Shown piece after piece: positions 6,140 to 6,351 of a stretch of 6,351 nucleotides of DNA; position 1 is the first letter of the stretch, and the number at the start of each line of letters is the position of its first letter. The translations under genes were made by a program, and so were the position numbers. The notes beneath the pieces are model-generated. The model saw only the letters and a list, made by a program, of their open reading frames with translations. It searched no databases and had not been told where the DNA came from. This DNA comes from an uncultured Bacteroidales bacterium (GTDB taxonomy: Bacteria > Bacteroidota > Bacteroidia > Bacteroidales > Paludibacteraceae): assembly GCA_937886455.1 (NCBI GenBank), contig CALGCU010000160.1, forward strand, positions 1-6,351. The letters run 5' to 3'.

Positions 6140-6351
6140 ATGAAAAGTGGAGCAAAAGTCTTGTTTATATCACAAGAAATATATCCGTATCTAAATGAAA
6201 ATCCTTATTCCTTATTGGGGAGAAAATTGCCGCAAGTAGCACAAGAGGCAGGATGTGAAACACGTACATTTATGCCTAAATTTGGCGAAATAAATGAGCG
6301 CAGGAATCAGTTGCATGAGGTGATTCGTCTCTCGGGAATGAATTTGATAAT
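6140..6351 (+). CDS. Glycogen/starch synthase-like (GT5 fold) protein, N-terminal part
   Basis: The first 70 codons of a gene that runs off the right edge. The start is MKSGAKVLFISQEIYPYL, the beta strand and loop that open the GT5 glycogen/starch synthase N-terminal domain; later come RTFMPKFGEINERRNQLHEV (42-61) and IRLSGMNL. This matches the glycogen/starch-synthase-like proteins of Bacteroidota, which I recall as short stand-alone N-terminal domains of about 270 residues, although the length cannot be checked here. Aligned by eye with E. coli GlgA (EMFPLLKTGGL), the sequence EIYPYLNENPY has Asn19 in place of the ADP-glucose-binding Lys15 and no Gly-Gly. True glycogen synthase activity is therefore doubtful, and I give no glgA symbol. 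The gene is transcribed away from the pdxA-mfd operon from its own promoter. The start is supported by homology and by a stop-rich leader. Confidence 0.85.
   Translation, partial: MKSGAKVLFISQEIYPYLNENPYSLLGRKLPQVAQEAGCETRTFMPKFGEINERRNQLHEVIRLSGMNLI

Noticed and set aside
6140..6351. Calling the gene glgA, a bona fide glycogen synthase
   Set aside because: The KxGGL motif is absent and only 70 residues are visible, so the symbol would overstate the evidence.
1..6351. Mobile element, CRISPR array, toxin-antitoxin pair or defence island
   Set aside because: No repeats in array form, transposase or integrase motifs, or small gene pairs were seen; Mfd's helicase motifs belong to a housekeeping repair factor and not to a defence helicase.

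Overview
The window looks like an ordinary chromosomal stretch from a Bacteroidota bacterium, most likely of the order Bacteroidales. The signs are Bacteroidetes-type promoter elements (TTTG followed about 19 bases later by TAnnTTTG), a DUF4837-type lipoprotein and a DUF2520 Rossmann protein of the kind common in that phylum, and a Bacteroidetes-style glycogen/starch-synthase-like protein. G+C is low to middling by eye. I saw no mobile element, CRISPR array, RNA gene or prophage signal.

Layout. Positions 1-5961 hold five genes, all on the minus strand, in an apparent single operon read from right to left: a nitroreductase-family flavoprotein (5434-5961), pdxA (4368-5447), a DUF4837-type lipoprotein (3344-4363), a Rossmann/DUF2520 protein (2557-3336) and mfd (1-2525, its C-terminus cut off by the window edge). 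Gaps are very tight: a 14-base overlap, then 4, 7 and 31 bases. No terminator is visible between the genes. Mfd fills the first 2.5 kb as one unbroken frame on the minus strand. It is easy to miss because its stop codon lies outside the window.

Positions 5962-6139 form a divergent promoter region with a plausible Bacteroidetes promoter facing each way. From 6140 to the right edge, on the plus strand, is the first 70 codons of a glycogen/starch-synthase-like (GT5 fold) protein. It lacks the usual KxGGL nucleotide-sugar-binding motif.

How the genes relate. The operon joins vitamin B6 synthesis (pdxA), transcription-coupled DNA repair (mfd), a flavin-dependent oxidoreductase, a probable NAD(P)-dependent dehydrogenase-like protein and a cell-envelope lipoprotein. 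No single pathway explains all five, so this reads as a housekeeping cluster with three poorly characterised members rather than a defence or mobile system. The points most worth following are the degenerate GT5 protein and the conserved-unknown proteins co-transcribed with pdxA and mfd.
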